From NCBI GenBank assembly GCA_015852425.1, contig JAAAIG010000181.1:260-47373 (forward strand): a DNA stretch of 47,114 bases, read 5' to 3'. A program made the position numbers and the translations under genes. Shown one piece after another: positions 14,484 to 31,387 of this stretch. The notes under the pieces were generated by a model, which saw nothing but the letters and a program-made list of their open reading frames with translations, ran no database searches and had not been told where the DNA came from. The first letter of the stretch is position 1; each line of letters opens with the position of its first letter. This stretch comes from Gryganskiella cystojenkinii (taxonomy: Eukaryota > Mortierellomycota > Mortierellomycetes > Mortierellales > Mortierellaceae).

Positions 14484-14568
14484 ACATTTATTCATTTGTT
14501 CCGATTAAAAGTGGGATGATATCATACTGAGCGATCTTTTTAATACGAGAATCTCACTGTACAACACT

Positions 14569-17243
<2,675 letters not shown>

Positions 17244-19979
17244 GACAAAAATAGATGGGGCAATGAGATGAGAAATGAAAAGAAGGGAAAAAGGATGGAA
17301 ATAGTCTTAACAGCAGCGAGTGGGAAGGGAAGAGTCTAGCCCGGCTAAGGAGGCACACTGTTCTGTTAGCCCGGGCAAAGAAGAAAGGGGGGACTGTGAG
17401 ATAATAATGGGTCCAACCGAATTGCACGCATACCAATTGGGCGGAAGAGCCAGAAGTCTCCTTCCAATGTGCCAACGCGACAGCAACGCGAAGGTTGGAA
17501 ATAGTGTCGACGTCATCCATATAGACACGTGATAAATTGTCAGGAAATAAAGGTGCATGCGTTGCTTCGCAGTTCGCAGGTAGACGAAACGCCTTCGTGT
17601 CTCTCATCAGAGATGTAAGCGAACGCGTCCCTGTTCTCCGAGGAGAAACAACTCTTGTATGCATAGCATAGAGGACTCGACTCGAGGCTCCGGAACATCT
17701 CACGCGATCGGTATGTTTTATTTTACAACCCAAAGGCCTGGAGGCGGACACGGAAAAAAAAAAAGAGAAAAAGGACGGGGGCACAGAAGAGCATGCATTT
17801 CAATGCAAGGGAGGATCGAAAGGGGGAAAACATACGCAACGAAGTACTGTAAAAAGAGAAAGAGTTCTGTCCAACCTCGATGCCCGTCATGTCTCTCTTG
17901 TCGATTTTTCTCGGTGCTCTCTTTTGGACTTTTTTCATCAGGGGCCAGACTGGTTATTTTTAAAAAATATATGTATGAAGCGTTGCAGGATGAACACCGT
18001 AGATAGCAAAAGTTGATAGGCAATGGCATCTCAAGATAGCTACAGGCTATTGAAATAAAGGAAGTGCGCGGCGTCAACGGATCGCGTCTTTTCTTTGGTT
18101 CATCTCGTTCTTTCTTTTTTAAGAGCTAACGCGCCGCGATGGCGAGGAAGAGGAGTAGAGAAGGAGTGGGATAGAAAATGGGTACCAAGGGGGAGTTGAT
18201 GTGGTGAGCGCAAACAAAACCGAAAATAGGACAGGAAATGTCCGGCTTGACCTAAAAAGAGACATGAAGCAGAAACAAAGAGCCAGGTGAGTGAAGAAAA
18301 CGAACAAAGAAAAAAATAGCTGTGATAAGGGTTTGTTAAAGATAAGCAGAACCTCGAGGATAAGCAGTGGAGAAGAGCGCTTTCACAAAGATAGACAAAA
18401 AATTTATTTTTGAACTTCCTTTTTTAGTGGGGTCCAGTTTCTTCGGCAACGAAAACTCATGAGCTCGCGTGTGCAAATCGCTTAATTTTCTTGAGGGGCC
18501 GAAAGGCAATCTACGATGGCGGCGAAGGGAGTGACCCTCAGCAGGACCACGGACCGGGATAAAGAGTTTGGAAACACAAGGACCGTTTCTTGAGGCGCTG
18601 TTGTTTGTTTGAAGATACCAGTTCCCCAGTTGCCCGGTGCTCTGTCGTACTCCACAACAACAACTCTGAAAAAAATGCAAAAATAACCGAGAAGGATTGG
18701 CAAGAAAATAGATAGATACACAGGAAGATGTATCAAGCGTCAATTGAAAATAGGGATTGACAAGAATAAAAAAAAGCTCTTTTTCATTCTCCAGTCCATG
18801 GGACGACAACCTCATCTCTCTGGAAGATTGACTATGAGAGGAATTTGCAATCGATTGCCAGGGAGAAAAAAAGGTTCCTCCGCTGCTGTGGCACCTCTTC
18901 TCTCAACACTGTTGAAAGCAAAAAAAAAAAAAAAATTGAAAGTTGTGTCCGTGGCAAATTTCTGATTGGCTCATTTTACGCCAGAAAAAAAGTTTCTTCT
19001 TAAACAAATTATTTTTAGCTTTTCTGGACCTGTGAACGATGAGGAAATGACAATCCGCCACTTGCCTGTTGCTGTAGGTGTGGGCTGGCTGGTTTGTTCA
19101 TCATGGCTGACCAACAGGCGGGCCATTTTGAAATAAGTTTAGAAAATGAGAATAGGAGCGGAAGACCAAAAAAGAAAGTTGAGCCATCATTTTTTTTTCT
19201 GAATGTTTGTGCTGGGTCCCTGCTGTCTAGTTGCCTGTATCCGTGGACAAGTTGTCATTATTCTATTTTGTGTTGGGTTGGAAAGAAGATCCCTTGCTTT
19301 CAATTTTTTAAATGTTCCTTTTGTTTTATTTTTATTTACTCTTCGGCACGGTCAAGCGGGAATGGATAAATGCCTGCAAAGAACAAGAGACGGAGTCAAA
19401 GAAGGAATTGGAGGGAAATGACAAGACAAAAAGATAGAGAGACGGAGAGAGAGCATTTTTTTTTCCACGGTTGGTTTGGATACTTGTTTTCATGTTATTG
19501 TCATCAGCAAGATCCGGAAAGATAGCCCAGGAGGTGAATTTGAAGATGAAGCGAGTGAAGGACGTGTGAGTAGCGTGCGTCCTTTTGAGGAATCGAAAGA
19601 AAGGGAAGGGCCATGAGAAAGACGGACACGAGAAAGAGAGCGAGGCATGGTGTGGGACACAGGCACAAGCAGGAACAAGGTTTGAACAAAGGATAACGGA
19701 CTGAATTGAATAGCAAAAAATAAAAAAAGAAGTATTCAGAAACTAAAGGAAAAATAGAAGGGGAGCGAGTTCAAGCACAGACTCAAACGTATAAAAGCCT
19801 ATCCTCATTCCATTCCTTCATCTGTTCTTTTCTCCTTTCACCATCTGTTTTTCCCACCAACAACTTTGTCATTCTTTCACTTCTCCCCATCTACTAAAGA
19901 CTATCTCCCTTACTCCTCATACCCCTCCTTTCTCACTTCACTTCTACTTTCCTAACACTCATACCAAGAATCATATACC
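17244..19979. other. 2.7 kb intergenic region upstream of GFA1
   Basis: Longest gene-free stretch in the window, lying between divergent GH47 and GFA1 starts. It is rich in A/G and poly-A/T runs, with several open stretches of 60-200 codons on both strands. None shows a recognisable domain, splice-consistent extension or conserved-looking composition. The last 200 bp are pyrimidine-rich leader with a TATA box. It may hold regulatory DNA, a non-coding RNA or a decayed gene; I see no evidence for any one of these. Confidence 0.5.
19790..19797 (+). promoter_or_regulatory. TATA box of GFA1
   Basis: TATAAAAG, 183 bp before the GFA1 ATG. A long C/T-rich leader lies between the two, as expected for a highly expressed fungal gene. 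This is a consensus match only. Confidence 0.5.
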
Positions 19980-22741
<2,762 letters not shown>

Positions 22742-23692
22742 AAAATGAGAGTTCAGATTGAGATGAAATAGGCAAAAAAGGGATCGGGGACGACAGAATA
22801 TTATTTTTTGTCATTGTAGCATTTCTCTCACGAGAACGAGAAGTCCTTTCTCATATATCCCCCCCGCCCCTTTTCTACAGCTCTTGACCCCTCTTTTGTT
22901 TTTTTTTTCTTCTTTATCCCCTTTCGCTTCTCACCCCTCCTCCCTCCTCGTTTGTTTCTTTTATTTGTACAGTTTTCTTTTTCTTCGTTTTCACTTGACA
23001 CATTCATTCCACCTTTACATCTCACAATAAACTTGGACCATCATCCATTTAATAACAACACTCCTGCGGCAGCAACGAACAAGGCGGTTGTCAAAAGAAG
23101 CGGAACAGGACAACAACCACACCTCTTGGTGTTGCCATTGGAACAAAGGGTAAGGTGGCACCCAGCTCTCTCCCCCTTCACCTCAGTCAGCTGCCCAAAA
23201 AAAAAGAGAAATATAAATTCCAATTAAGGGTACAAATGAAAAGACGGCTCGTCTCCACGTTTTTATTGCTTTGTTCTCTGCATTTTCTGTTCGGTCTTTT
23301 CGTTTCTTCAAATCAAAAAAATGTACATATCACGTGACAGATTTGTGTGAATCATTGACTTTTCTGGACCTGTTGAAGGAACGGCCTTGGATGGGTCGAG
23401 ACACCCATCGGATTGCTCCGGACTCTTTCGATCCAACCATCCATCAGGAATGCGCACCAACGACCGTTTCCAGGGCTCATATCGACCATCGTACTATCGA
23501 CAGCCATGCTGACGCCATGTCACATCACTCACACCCCCTGCCGCTGAACCCCTTCATCTTTGTTTGGATGGATTGAGCTGTTTCAATGACTGAATCACAG
23601 GATGAAGAGAGAGGGACTGGTGACAAACAAGAAGGATGATGAAAGAGAAAAGAACCTAACATCTTGATCCGTTTTTGAACTCTCTAGTCGCA
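22742..23692. other. Intergenic region between GFA1 and uS5 gene
   Basis: About 950 bp holding the GFA1 3' end (poly-T and CCCC runs near 22850-22960) and the promoter/leader of the ribosomal protein gene. No gene is supported. Confidence 0.5.
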
Positions 23693-24578
23693 ATGGCTGA
23701 TAACGCAACGGCCGATACTCGTGGTATGCACAAGATCATCCATCACAACTTTGATTCAGCACCAGAAGAGCCTACCTTTCTCTGGATTTAGGACTAATAC
23801 CGGATACCAGGAGAACCAGGAGCAACCATCGCAGCCTGAGATCATCATCAATCAGAGAACGCCAACATCTTTTTACAAGAGGAATGTATCCGCAATCAAA
23901 GTGTGACGTCTGAGCCATGGCGATCCTAGGAAATTTGATCTATCTGGCAAGCGTCTTTGGAGAGCTTTCTCTGAGAGCAGTGATAGAGCTGACTCTGGAA
24001 ACAAGCAACATCAAGCTCGACATCGACTGGGGACATCTCATCTTAGCGTCATTCACTTTGACTTGTCATGTTCAAGATGGTGATGATCTAGCTAGATCTC
24101 GGATGGAACCCAACGCCCAATATTGCCAAATATTCGACCGACTCATTTCACTTCTCAACAACAAACATGCCGATTACACTGATATTGGTCATATCTTGTC
24201 AATTGCCCTTCCACCGTATCCTCGACTAGTGGATATGTTTCACCAAAACAACAATCCGCCACTACTGGAGAAAAAACGAAGCGTATTCAACACGATACTA
24301 AGTTTCTATTCTTCCTCTCTCTTCCATTTCCTCATTTCTTACCAGGACGTGGTGGTTTTGGACGTGGTGACCGTGGTCGTGGTCGCGGTGGTGACCGTGG
24401 CCGTGGTCGTGGACGTGGCCGTGGAGGCAAGGATGAGAAGGAGACCTGGACTCCCGTCACCAAGCTTGGCCGTCTCGTCAAGGACCGCAAGATCCAGTCG
24501 ATCGAGCAGATCTACTTGTTCTCTCTCCCCATCAAGGAGTACCAGATTGTCGACTACTTCTTGCCCACTCTCAAGGAT

Positions 24579-24610
<32 letters not shown>

Positions 24611-25115
24611 GACCCGTGCCGGTCAGCGTACCCGCTTCAAGGCTTTCGTCGTCATTGGTGACTCCAACGGCCACGTCGGTCTCGGTGTCAAATGCTCCAA
24701 GGAGGTTGCCACTGCCATCCGTGGTGCCATCATCCTCGCCAAGTTGTCGGTCATCCCCGTCCGTCGCGGTTACTGGGGTTCCATCTTGAACGAGCCCCAC
24801 ACCGTTCCCTGCAAGGTCACCGGCAAGTGCGGTTCCGCCGTCACCCGTTTGGTCCCTGCTCCCCGTGGTACCGGTATCGTCGCTGCTCCCGTCCCCAAGA
24901 AGCTTCTCCAGCTCGCTGGTGTCACTGACTGCTACACCCAGGCTTTCGGTTCCACCCGTACCTTGGGCAACTTCGTCAAGGCCACCTTTGCTGCCATTGG
25001 TAACACCTACTCTTACTTGACCCCCGACCTCTGGGCCGAGACCAAGTTCACCATGTCGCCCTACCAGCAGTACACCGACTTCCTTGCCAAGCCCCAGGAG
25101 AAGCGTCGCGCTTAA
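23693..25115 (+). CDS. RPS2: 40S ribosomal protein uS5 (Rps2)
   Basis: Two exons, 23693-23723 and 24346-25115; 266 residues (yeast 254). The short first exon encodes [10 protein letters not shown] and is followed by a 622-bp intron. An RGG/RGR-rich N-terminal arm precedes the uS5 fold: [20 protein letters not shown], then the double-stranded RNA-binding part [19 protein letters not shown], and the C-terminal part with [11 protein letters not shown] and [14 protein letters not shown]. uS5 sits at the mRNA entry channel of the small subunit and affects decoding accuracy. The RGG arm is typically methylated by a PRMT3-type enzyme. Codon use is strongly biased to C-ending codons, as expected for a ribosomal protein gene. 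Confidence 0.97.
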
Positions 25116-26319
25116 ACTATGTCTTTCCAGAATTGACGTTTTTGTGCTTTAGCTAGCACGATCGTCCTGGGTTGACTTGCATTGCGAGTGTAGACTCTTT
25201 TTCTTTTTTTGGTTTTTTTCTTTGTTGAATAAATCCATAAGATATTTTGACAGGAAAGAAAGGAGATAGTACTACGAGGAGATTTGGTTGTTGATATGCT
25301 GCTTACATGGTCAATTGGGAAGTCTGTTTGAGCTTTAATCATGGACGGTGGAAGGCATGGAAGTTGAGTGACACCATCCTCCTCTTCATGCTTGAAGAGG
25401 ATGGAGACACAGCGTTGTGGCAAACTTGGGGATCTGTGATTTTTTTCTACGACCTTGTCGGATGCCTGTCATGCCATTGATAATCTGAGTGTTCCTTTTT
25501 TTTTGTGAAGTTATTATCGCATCGCTCTTTTGCGAACCAGGGGTAAAGAGGGACAATGAAGCGAGGTCTTCATTAATACTGAGGACATGCATGAGAAGGT
25601 ACCCATGTTCTAGCTCTGATTCCTGACGATCCAACGAATCTTCAGGACCAAACGAACGTGTTCCATCCAGTCGAGGGACCAACCACCGTGAAAGAAGACG
25701 CATTGATATGGCGTCTATTAATTAACTCCTGGAAACAAGGGAGGCAGGACTCTCTCGATTAGTCTACGTAAGATACCCACGATTGGATCGGGTACATTGC
25801 ACACAAGCTCAGGAGAGTTGACCGGTTGTCATGCGCCTTGGCGATGATGCACCATTGGAGAACAGATCTGTTCAGGTTTGTTGGGATGGCTCAACAGTTG
25901 GCCAGTAGACTTGAATAAAAAAAAAAAGGGCACGCAGCCATCGCGATCAAAAAAAGAGCCCAGAAACGGTGGGAAACAGAGAAAGAAGAGGGGGCGCCCA
26001 GAAAAGAAAAAGCATGAAAATGCACCAGGGCGACAGGGGAAGAAGGGTTGCGACAGAAGGTTTAATGCGTGAATAATTCTATTCGGCATCTGGCGCTGCA
26101 ATTCCTCTTTTGCGCGCCCGTGCACCCGTTCCTGATCAATCTTGTGGATGTCTCTTTGCACCCCTTTTTACTATTTAATTGACAGAGTTCACTCCAGTTT
26201 TTCTTTTCTTTCTTCTTCCTCCTCACTGTTCCCCTCCTCAGTCTTGTCCTTGTAGCATCGGATCCAACTCCCGCATTTTATTTTCCCCTTTTCTTAACTC
26301 TTTCCAGTTCTTTAGCAAA
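25116..26319. other. Intergenic region upstream of the histidine phosphatase
   Basis: 1.2 kb without a supportable gene. The first ~150 bp are uS5 3' UTR with poly-T. The last ~170 bp are a C/T-rich leader. A poly-A run with purine-rich sequence lies near 25915-26050. Confidence 0.5.
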
Positions 26320-28693
26320 ATGCGAGATAAGGACTCAAAAAAGTTAGTCGGATCGTTCATCGCCGTCGTCCTTGCTTTGAGCTACATGCCCCCCTCCTCC
26401 TCAATCTCGGTTGTCTCGGCTTTGACTTCTCCTCCCCCTTCGCTTTTCCCTCTCGCCCTCGATGACTCTTCATCAACACTGGCCGCCGACGCTAAAACTG
26501 CAGCCACTATCGATCAATTCGAGCCCACGTTCGGTGGCGATGGTCCTTTTGTGGCACGAGCGTCAGCGAGTGGCTTGAACAATTTAAAGGAGCCTATCAA
26601 GCGGGAGGAACAGACTCCACTGACAACGATCCTCAAAGGTGAGGGCGCTGTCCCTTTACGGTGGATCCAGAGACATCTCAGTACAAAATCGCCATACCCT
26701 CATGAGGACCGACCTGTTGGTATCTTGGACGATATCCCGGACGGATATGAGCTTGCCCAAGTACAGCTGGTGAGGGAGCTTGTTCGCTTTTTTTTTGCCG
26801 TTAAAGATTAATGCGCGCATCTTGCGCTTACAAACAGGATTGACTAACTGTGAACTCCTTGCTTCCTTGAACACTTGCAGATCAACCGTCATGGTAAGGA
26901 GAGGGCGCATTATGAGAACTGGTAATTGAATTTCTTTAGAACACTATGTACCTAGTTGACGATTTCTACTTTTTGTACTTGAAAATGTGCAGGCACCAGA
27001 TACCCGAGTGCGTCCAAGTCAACAGCGTTCAAGGCCTTGACGGATAAGCTCAAGAAGACCAACGTACATGGCCTAGATTGGCTTCAACAGTGGGTATGTG
27101 CAGTAACGGCGTGAGCGCGCAGTTTTTTTTCTTGAGGTGGCTCCTCATCAACCCCTTTTGACATCTCCTACCTCCTTCCCTCTCCAGTCGAGTGAAAAGA
27201 TGTACCCGATTGCAAAAGGAAACCTCTTGGCTGCTCAAGGGGACTCTGACCTGTTTCAAATCGGCAGTCGGTACGCGATCCGGTATGAGACCCATCTGGA
27301 CCGGCACCCCTATGATGCCAACACGTATGAATTCCGATCCTCGGACAAGTCTCGATGCAGTCAATCCGCGTATGCGTATTCCTTGGGTCTATTGCAAGGA
27401 AGACGAGTATTGGATCCTGGTCCAGTGGTTGACCGACCTGAGATGGACACGCCACCAGTTCAGCCTGTTAACATCTTCACTTTGCCAAATGTAAAGCAAC
27501 CAAAGATTGTGTTATTTCGTGGAATTGTAACCAAAAATTCTGAACCGCAGAAAACTTGACCTTTTTTTTTGTTCTTTATTTCGAACAGGGTCTCGATCAA
27601 GAACTGGCAGTCAAGTATGCGTGCCCCCGCTGGTTGGATAACGTGAAGGGACAGCCCAACGTCCTTCGTGAGGAGAGACTCTACAAGGAATCGGTCCTCC
27701 CCAAGATTGTCTCCCGGGTCTCCTCCTTGTTCACGACACCTGAAGGTACCAATACGGCCAACATCACCGCCAAGGATGTGGAAAGCATTTACAGTCTGTG
27801 TGGATACGAAGTCTCGTTCTATGGTCAGGACCAGACCTGGTGTCAGCTGTTGCAGGGTCAGACTGAGGATGAGACTCGAGAGACTTTTTTACAGTTGGAG
27901 ATTGCCAAGGATCTGGATGACTATTATACCCACGGCCCAGGAGTCCCTTTCAACAAGCATTTAGGTTGTCGATTGGGCACAGCAATTCAAGAGTCGATCG
28001 AGAATATCCTGGGACCAAACCAGGATAATACGAAGATAATGAAGAAGAAGCAACCTGGAGGAGATGGAACAGTGACCAAAGGAGACGATGAGGACGAAGA
28101 CCCTCCAGCCGATTACAAGTTTGTGTTCAAGTTTGGACACTCGGAAACCATCTTTTTCTTTTCGAGTTTCCTGGTGAGTCTTGTTTTCGATGTCGTTTAC
28201 TGTTCATTTATTTTTATCGATTGTATTTCCTGTTAACAAATGGACATTATTCTCTTTGTAGGGTCTCTATGGACAAGGCTTGCCGTTGTCGAGTACCATG
28301 ACGAACGAGCAGTTCGAGGAGCGTCAATTCCGATCCAGTGAGATCTCGCCTTTTGCCGCCAACATGGCATTTGAAATCTTCAAACCCAAACCAGAGATCA
28401 AGCGTCTCTCGAGAAAGAACAAGCGAGCTGCATCTTCTGAGGGACTTATCCGACTGTTGGTGAACGAGAAACCTATGATCATTCCTGGCTGTGGATCTGG
28501 TGACGAAGACGACTGGAACAACTACTTTTGCGAGTGGTCAACCTTCAAACACGTCTTGGAAAAGGCTGGGGCCGGTTGTGATTTCGCGGCCTGTTGCATT
28601 TCCATGGGACCTGGATCCAACTCAACATTGACTCCAGCTCCCGGACCAGGACCAGCACCTATCTGTTTGGCGGTGGAACCCATCACGGCGTGA
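26320..28693 (+). CDS. Histidine acid phosphatase, MINPP1 type (inositol polyphosphate phosphatase)
   Basis: Six exons: 26320-26769, 26881-26893, 26993-27093, 27188-27490, 27589-28173, 28262-28693; 627 residues. A hydrophobic N-terminal leader (~residues 9-34) suggests secretion or membrane anchoring. The branch-2 histidine phosphatase motif NRHGTRYP begins at residue 152; its R and H come from a 13-nt microexon. The proton-donor motif is GHSET at ~472-476, whereas MINPP enzymes usually have HAET. Other family segments are SDKSRCSQSAYAYSLG and the Cys-rich CGYEVSFYGQDQTWCQLL. Such enzymes remove phosphates from inositol phosphates (including phytate) or 2,3-bisphosphoglycerate in the ER or outside the cell. 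The C-terminus ends in a Pro/Gly-rich segment. The substrate is inferred from family. Confidence 0.87.
26881..26893 (+). other. 13-nt microexon carrying the catalytic Arg-His
   Basis: The sequence ATCAACCGTCATG is flanked by an upstream CAG acceptor (ending at 26880) and a GTAAGG donor (from 26894). It encodes I-N-R-H plus the first base of Gly. It is needed to complete the RHGTRYP motif in frame, so its existence is well supported. Confidence 0.9.
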
Positions 28694-28909
28694 TCTCAGG
28701 AGCTAACGTACAAGGTGTATTGATTTTCGACACTCTTCCCCACGTCTTTTACACAAACCATCTCCATATCTATCTATCTTCTCTTCATATCAGAAAAACA
28801 TTTTTTTTAAAATAAAAAAAAAAGTGATTTTTCATTATCATCTATGACTATGGGTATGTAACGTATTTACTTTTGAAGAAAAAAAATGAAGGAGAGAATG
28901 GTGTAGCGT

Positions 28910-29889
28910 TTAGAGCATATAAGCTGCCGAGAGGACGATACCAGCAACGGACAAGACCATCGAGGTCTTGCTGTTGCCAGAGGCACCGTTGACGTGGGCT
29001 ACGGTAGGGGGGGGAGTGATAGCGGTCGTGTTAGTGGTGCTGGTAGGGGCAACGGCGGTCTTGGTAGCAGTGGAGTGATTTGAAGGGACAGCTGTGGGCT
29101 TTCCGGAGGGGACAACAGGGACGGCTGAGGTCTTGGTCTCACCACCGGCACCAGCAGTCATGGACACACAGAGAGGAGCACCAACATCTGGATCAAAAAT
29201 CAGGTCAGGAATAAAAATAAAAAGAGGGTCAGTTGGAAAAAAGAGAGCACGTTTCTCTTCGACTCGTAACAAAAAAGATTGTAAGAGAACGAGAGCCAGA
29301 GAGAAAGCGAGCGACGAGGAGGAGAATACTAGTTCTTACCGAGGTTGGCGCAATCGGGTCTCAACTTCAAGTTCCACTTGAGGAGCTCGTCGAAGGTGCA
29401 CCCGTTCTTGGCAGCGCTATTATGTAATGCAAGACAGAGGCCAAAAGATATGTTAGTTTGGGTAGAGCGAAAAGGGTGCGAAGGAGACAGAAAAAAATGG
29501 GACTAAAGGACTATTATTTTTCTTTTTGTCTTACAAGTCGGCACAGCCGGTGTCGGTGGCTATGAGATAAAGAAGCAAAAAATATGCAGGAGAGTGAAGG
29601 ATTAACATCATGCAAGGGTCCGTTCATGTAAGCAAAGCAAGCAGGTTCATCATCTGAAGAAGTCTCCGTTTCGGCGTAGTGCGTGGTCCTTCTATTTTCT
29701 TAGTGCGCTGTGTCGCCTAATCCAACAATTCACGCCTATTGTGTGACACACGTCGTTTGCAAGAAGAGAAAGTGGTTCCTTACCAAGAACAACGACCTTC
29801 TTTGTGCAGCCGGCAATTGGGATGGGGACAACGGCCATAGCCTGAGAAGCAGCAAGAGCGAGAACGGCGAGGGAAATAGTGATCTTCAT
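28910..29889 (-). CDS. Small secreted LysM protein with probable GPI anchor
   Basis: Four exons in coding order: 29889-29784, 29559-29535, 29416-29340, 29187-28910; 161 residues. A signal peptide (residues 1-19, ending ASQAMA) is followed by a single LysM-like unit at ~27-75. That unit shows CTKKVVVL, TGCADFAAKNGCTFDELLKWN and PDCANLDVGAPLCVS, matching the fungal LysM pattern of spaced cysteines, L..WN and the closing LCV. A Thr/Ser/Pro-rich linker with several N-x-S/T sites leads to a small-residue site and hydrophobic tail (SMVLSVAGIVLSAAYML), typical of GPI addition. LysM domains bind chitin and related GlcNAc polymers. A wall- or membrane-anchored role in chitin binding is likely. The 25-nt exon 2 was placed by phase and splice signals. 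Confidence 0.75.
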
Positions 29890-30899
29890 TGTTGAATTTT
29901 TGGGTGGTAGGAGAGAAAGGTGGAAAGGAAGTTTCGTGAAGCGAATCAGAATCGTGGGTATGAAGGAAGAGGGGATTGAGGTGATCTAGCGATGATCAAG
30001 GGAATGGGATCCTGAAATGGAACGGGTTGAATGGAGAGGGAATGAGATGAGGAAAGAAAAAGAAAAAAGAGAGGGAGAAAGATGCCAGCAAGAGCAAAAT
30101 ACCTCTCTCCCCAACTCTCATGCTCGGAGCAGAACGCGCTTTTTTGTTCGATTTCCCTGTCAGGGCTTTAATTGTTGCTTTTTGTCTTTGTACCTGGATC
30201 TGGACCTTTCCACGCCCACTTTGCTCACCTGCAAGTTCTTTTTTGTTTGTCCGACCAAATTACATTTTTCTGATCCGTTGACTTCCCCTGTGGTTCATCA
30301 AGAAGGACCGTTTGAAGATTGCTCACACCCCTGGGAGAACACAAAAATACAAAATGAGGAATATCTTTAGCCGAGAGGAGTTTTACCTGCAGGTCACACG
30401 CAGTGCTCTTTTTGCTCTACCCCCCATTTGTGTAAATATGAACACTGGTTCTATCTTTATCGGGGGAGTGAAATTCCATTTCGGTTGGCATTGATGACAG
30501 TGCTCTTTCCTCTTTTGTGTTCAAAGACCGACTGGAATGGCGAAGCCGCCTGTATCTAGAAGATGAACCAAAGGCAGACGTGTTTTTTTTTTTTTTGTTT
30601 TTTTTTGTGAAGCGACGCGCATTCATTCTGAAGATAAAGTTGACAGTTCGCATTGTGGGTCATTTGAGGGAGGGGTCAGACCGCGGATCGATGCGAACGA
30701 CAATGGGCAGTTGTACTATAGGGAGGCAAGGAAAGCGAGCATGGTCTTGCTATGAATAGGACATATGTTTGTGCTTTTTTTTATTTTGACAGCCTTCCTT
30801 TATCTACCTTTTGTACAAGTTTTTGCGCTTTCTTACTTTTCTTTACCTCTTACTTCCCTCTACGTTACCCTTCGTGTACAGTGTGCAGTGAGTATACTT
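29890..30899. other. Intergenic region
   Basis: 1.0 kb between the LysM gene and the candidate Cys-rich gene. The first ~250 bp are purine-rich on + (pyrimidine leader of the LysM gene). A poly-T run lies at 30580-30607. No other gene is supported. Confidence 0.5.
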
Positions 30900-31076
30900 A
30901 TGACTGCATCCCAAAAGGAAACGGCCATCACCACAGCACCTCCAAACCCTCAACACGGCGTACACGCTCATCTCACTCCTCCGAAACGATAGCATCTTCT
31001 CTTCCAGAGCAGCTGCGACCCCAAAGAAGCCCAGTGTAAATGCGAGTCATGCAATGGTATGGAAGGCGCGAACTAG
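30900..31076 (+). CDS. Candidate metallothionein-like Cys-rich peptide
   Basis: Two proposed exons, 30900-30959 and 31008-31076, joined by a 48-bp GT-AG intron; 42 residues. The first half is MTASQKETAITTAPPNPQHG. The second is SSCDPKEAQCKCESCNGMEGAN, with a C-x6-C-x-C-x2-C arrangement typical of metal-binding thiolate peptides. Without splicing the frame meets a TAG at 30990-30992 between the two parts, so the intron is required. A pyrimidine-rich leader precedes the ATG. Metallothioneins chelate Cu, Zn or Cd in the cytosol. The intron is shorter than others here, four cysteines is few, and no homologue was checked. It could be chance. Confidence 0.4.
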
Positions 31077-31387
31077 GCGTGTGCCCCGTCTTCAACAGCC
31101 TCGCAATCTTCCCCGGTCTCGACTCGTCCTTTTCGTCTGGTCCTTAATTTCTTACATGGGCTACTGCATCTTCACGCCTCTGTTTAGCTTCCGTCAGGAA
31201 TCCAATCTGTGCCTTTACTTCCTGGACCAAGTCCCTGTTTCCCCTCCGTATAAGCACCAGAGAGTCTCTCTCTCTCTTTGTTCCTCAGTTTGCAATAACT
31301 TACTCACCTAGTCTAGTACTCTTGCCTGTTCATTATTCACCTTAATCAATATATCTTCGTTTTACACACCTTACTCAAACTTGCCTG
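31077..31387. other. Intergenic region
   Basis: 311 bp between the candidate Cys-rich gene and the convergent minus-strand gene. No gene is supported. Confidence 0.4.

Noticed and set aside
18336..18815. Minus-strand 159-codon open frame in the large intergenic gap
   Set aside because: Composition is erratic (Cys/Phe/Ser-rich), there is no domain, and no spliced extension gives a better protein.
24073..24198. Possible box C/D snoRNA (GTGATGA at 24080, CTGA at 24179, CAAGAT/ATCTTG pairing)
   Set aside because: The pairing segments are not adjacent to the boxes as a C/D terminal stem requires, and no clear guide or D' box was seen.
23917..24588. 223-codon open frame overlapping the uS5 intron and start of exon 2
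   Set aside because: It runs out of frame through the RGG-coding part of uS5 and becomes a Val-rich repeat; the first part has no recognisable family. Kept only as an intron curiosity.
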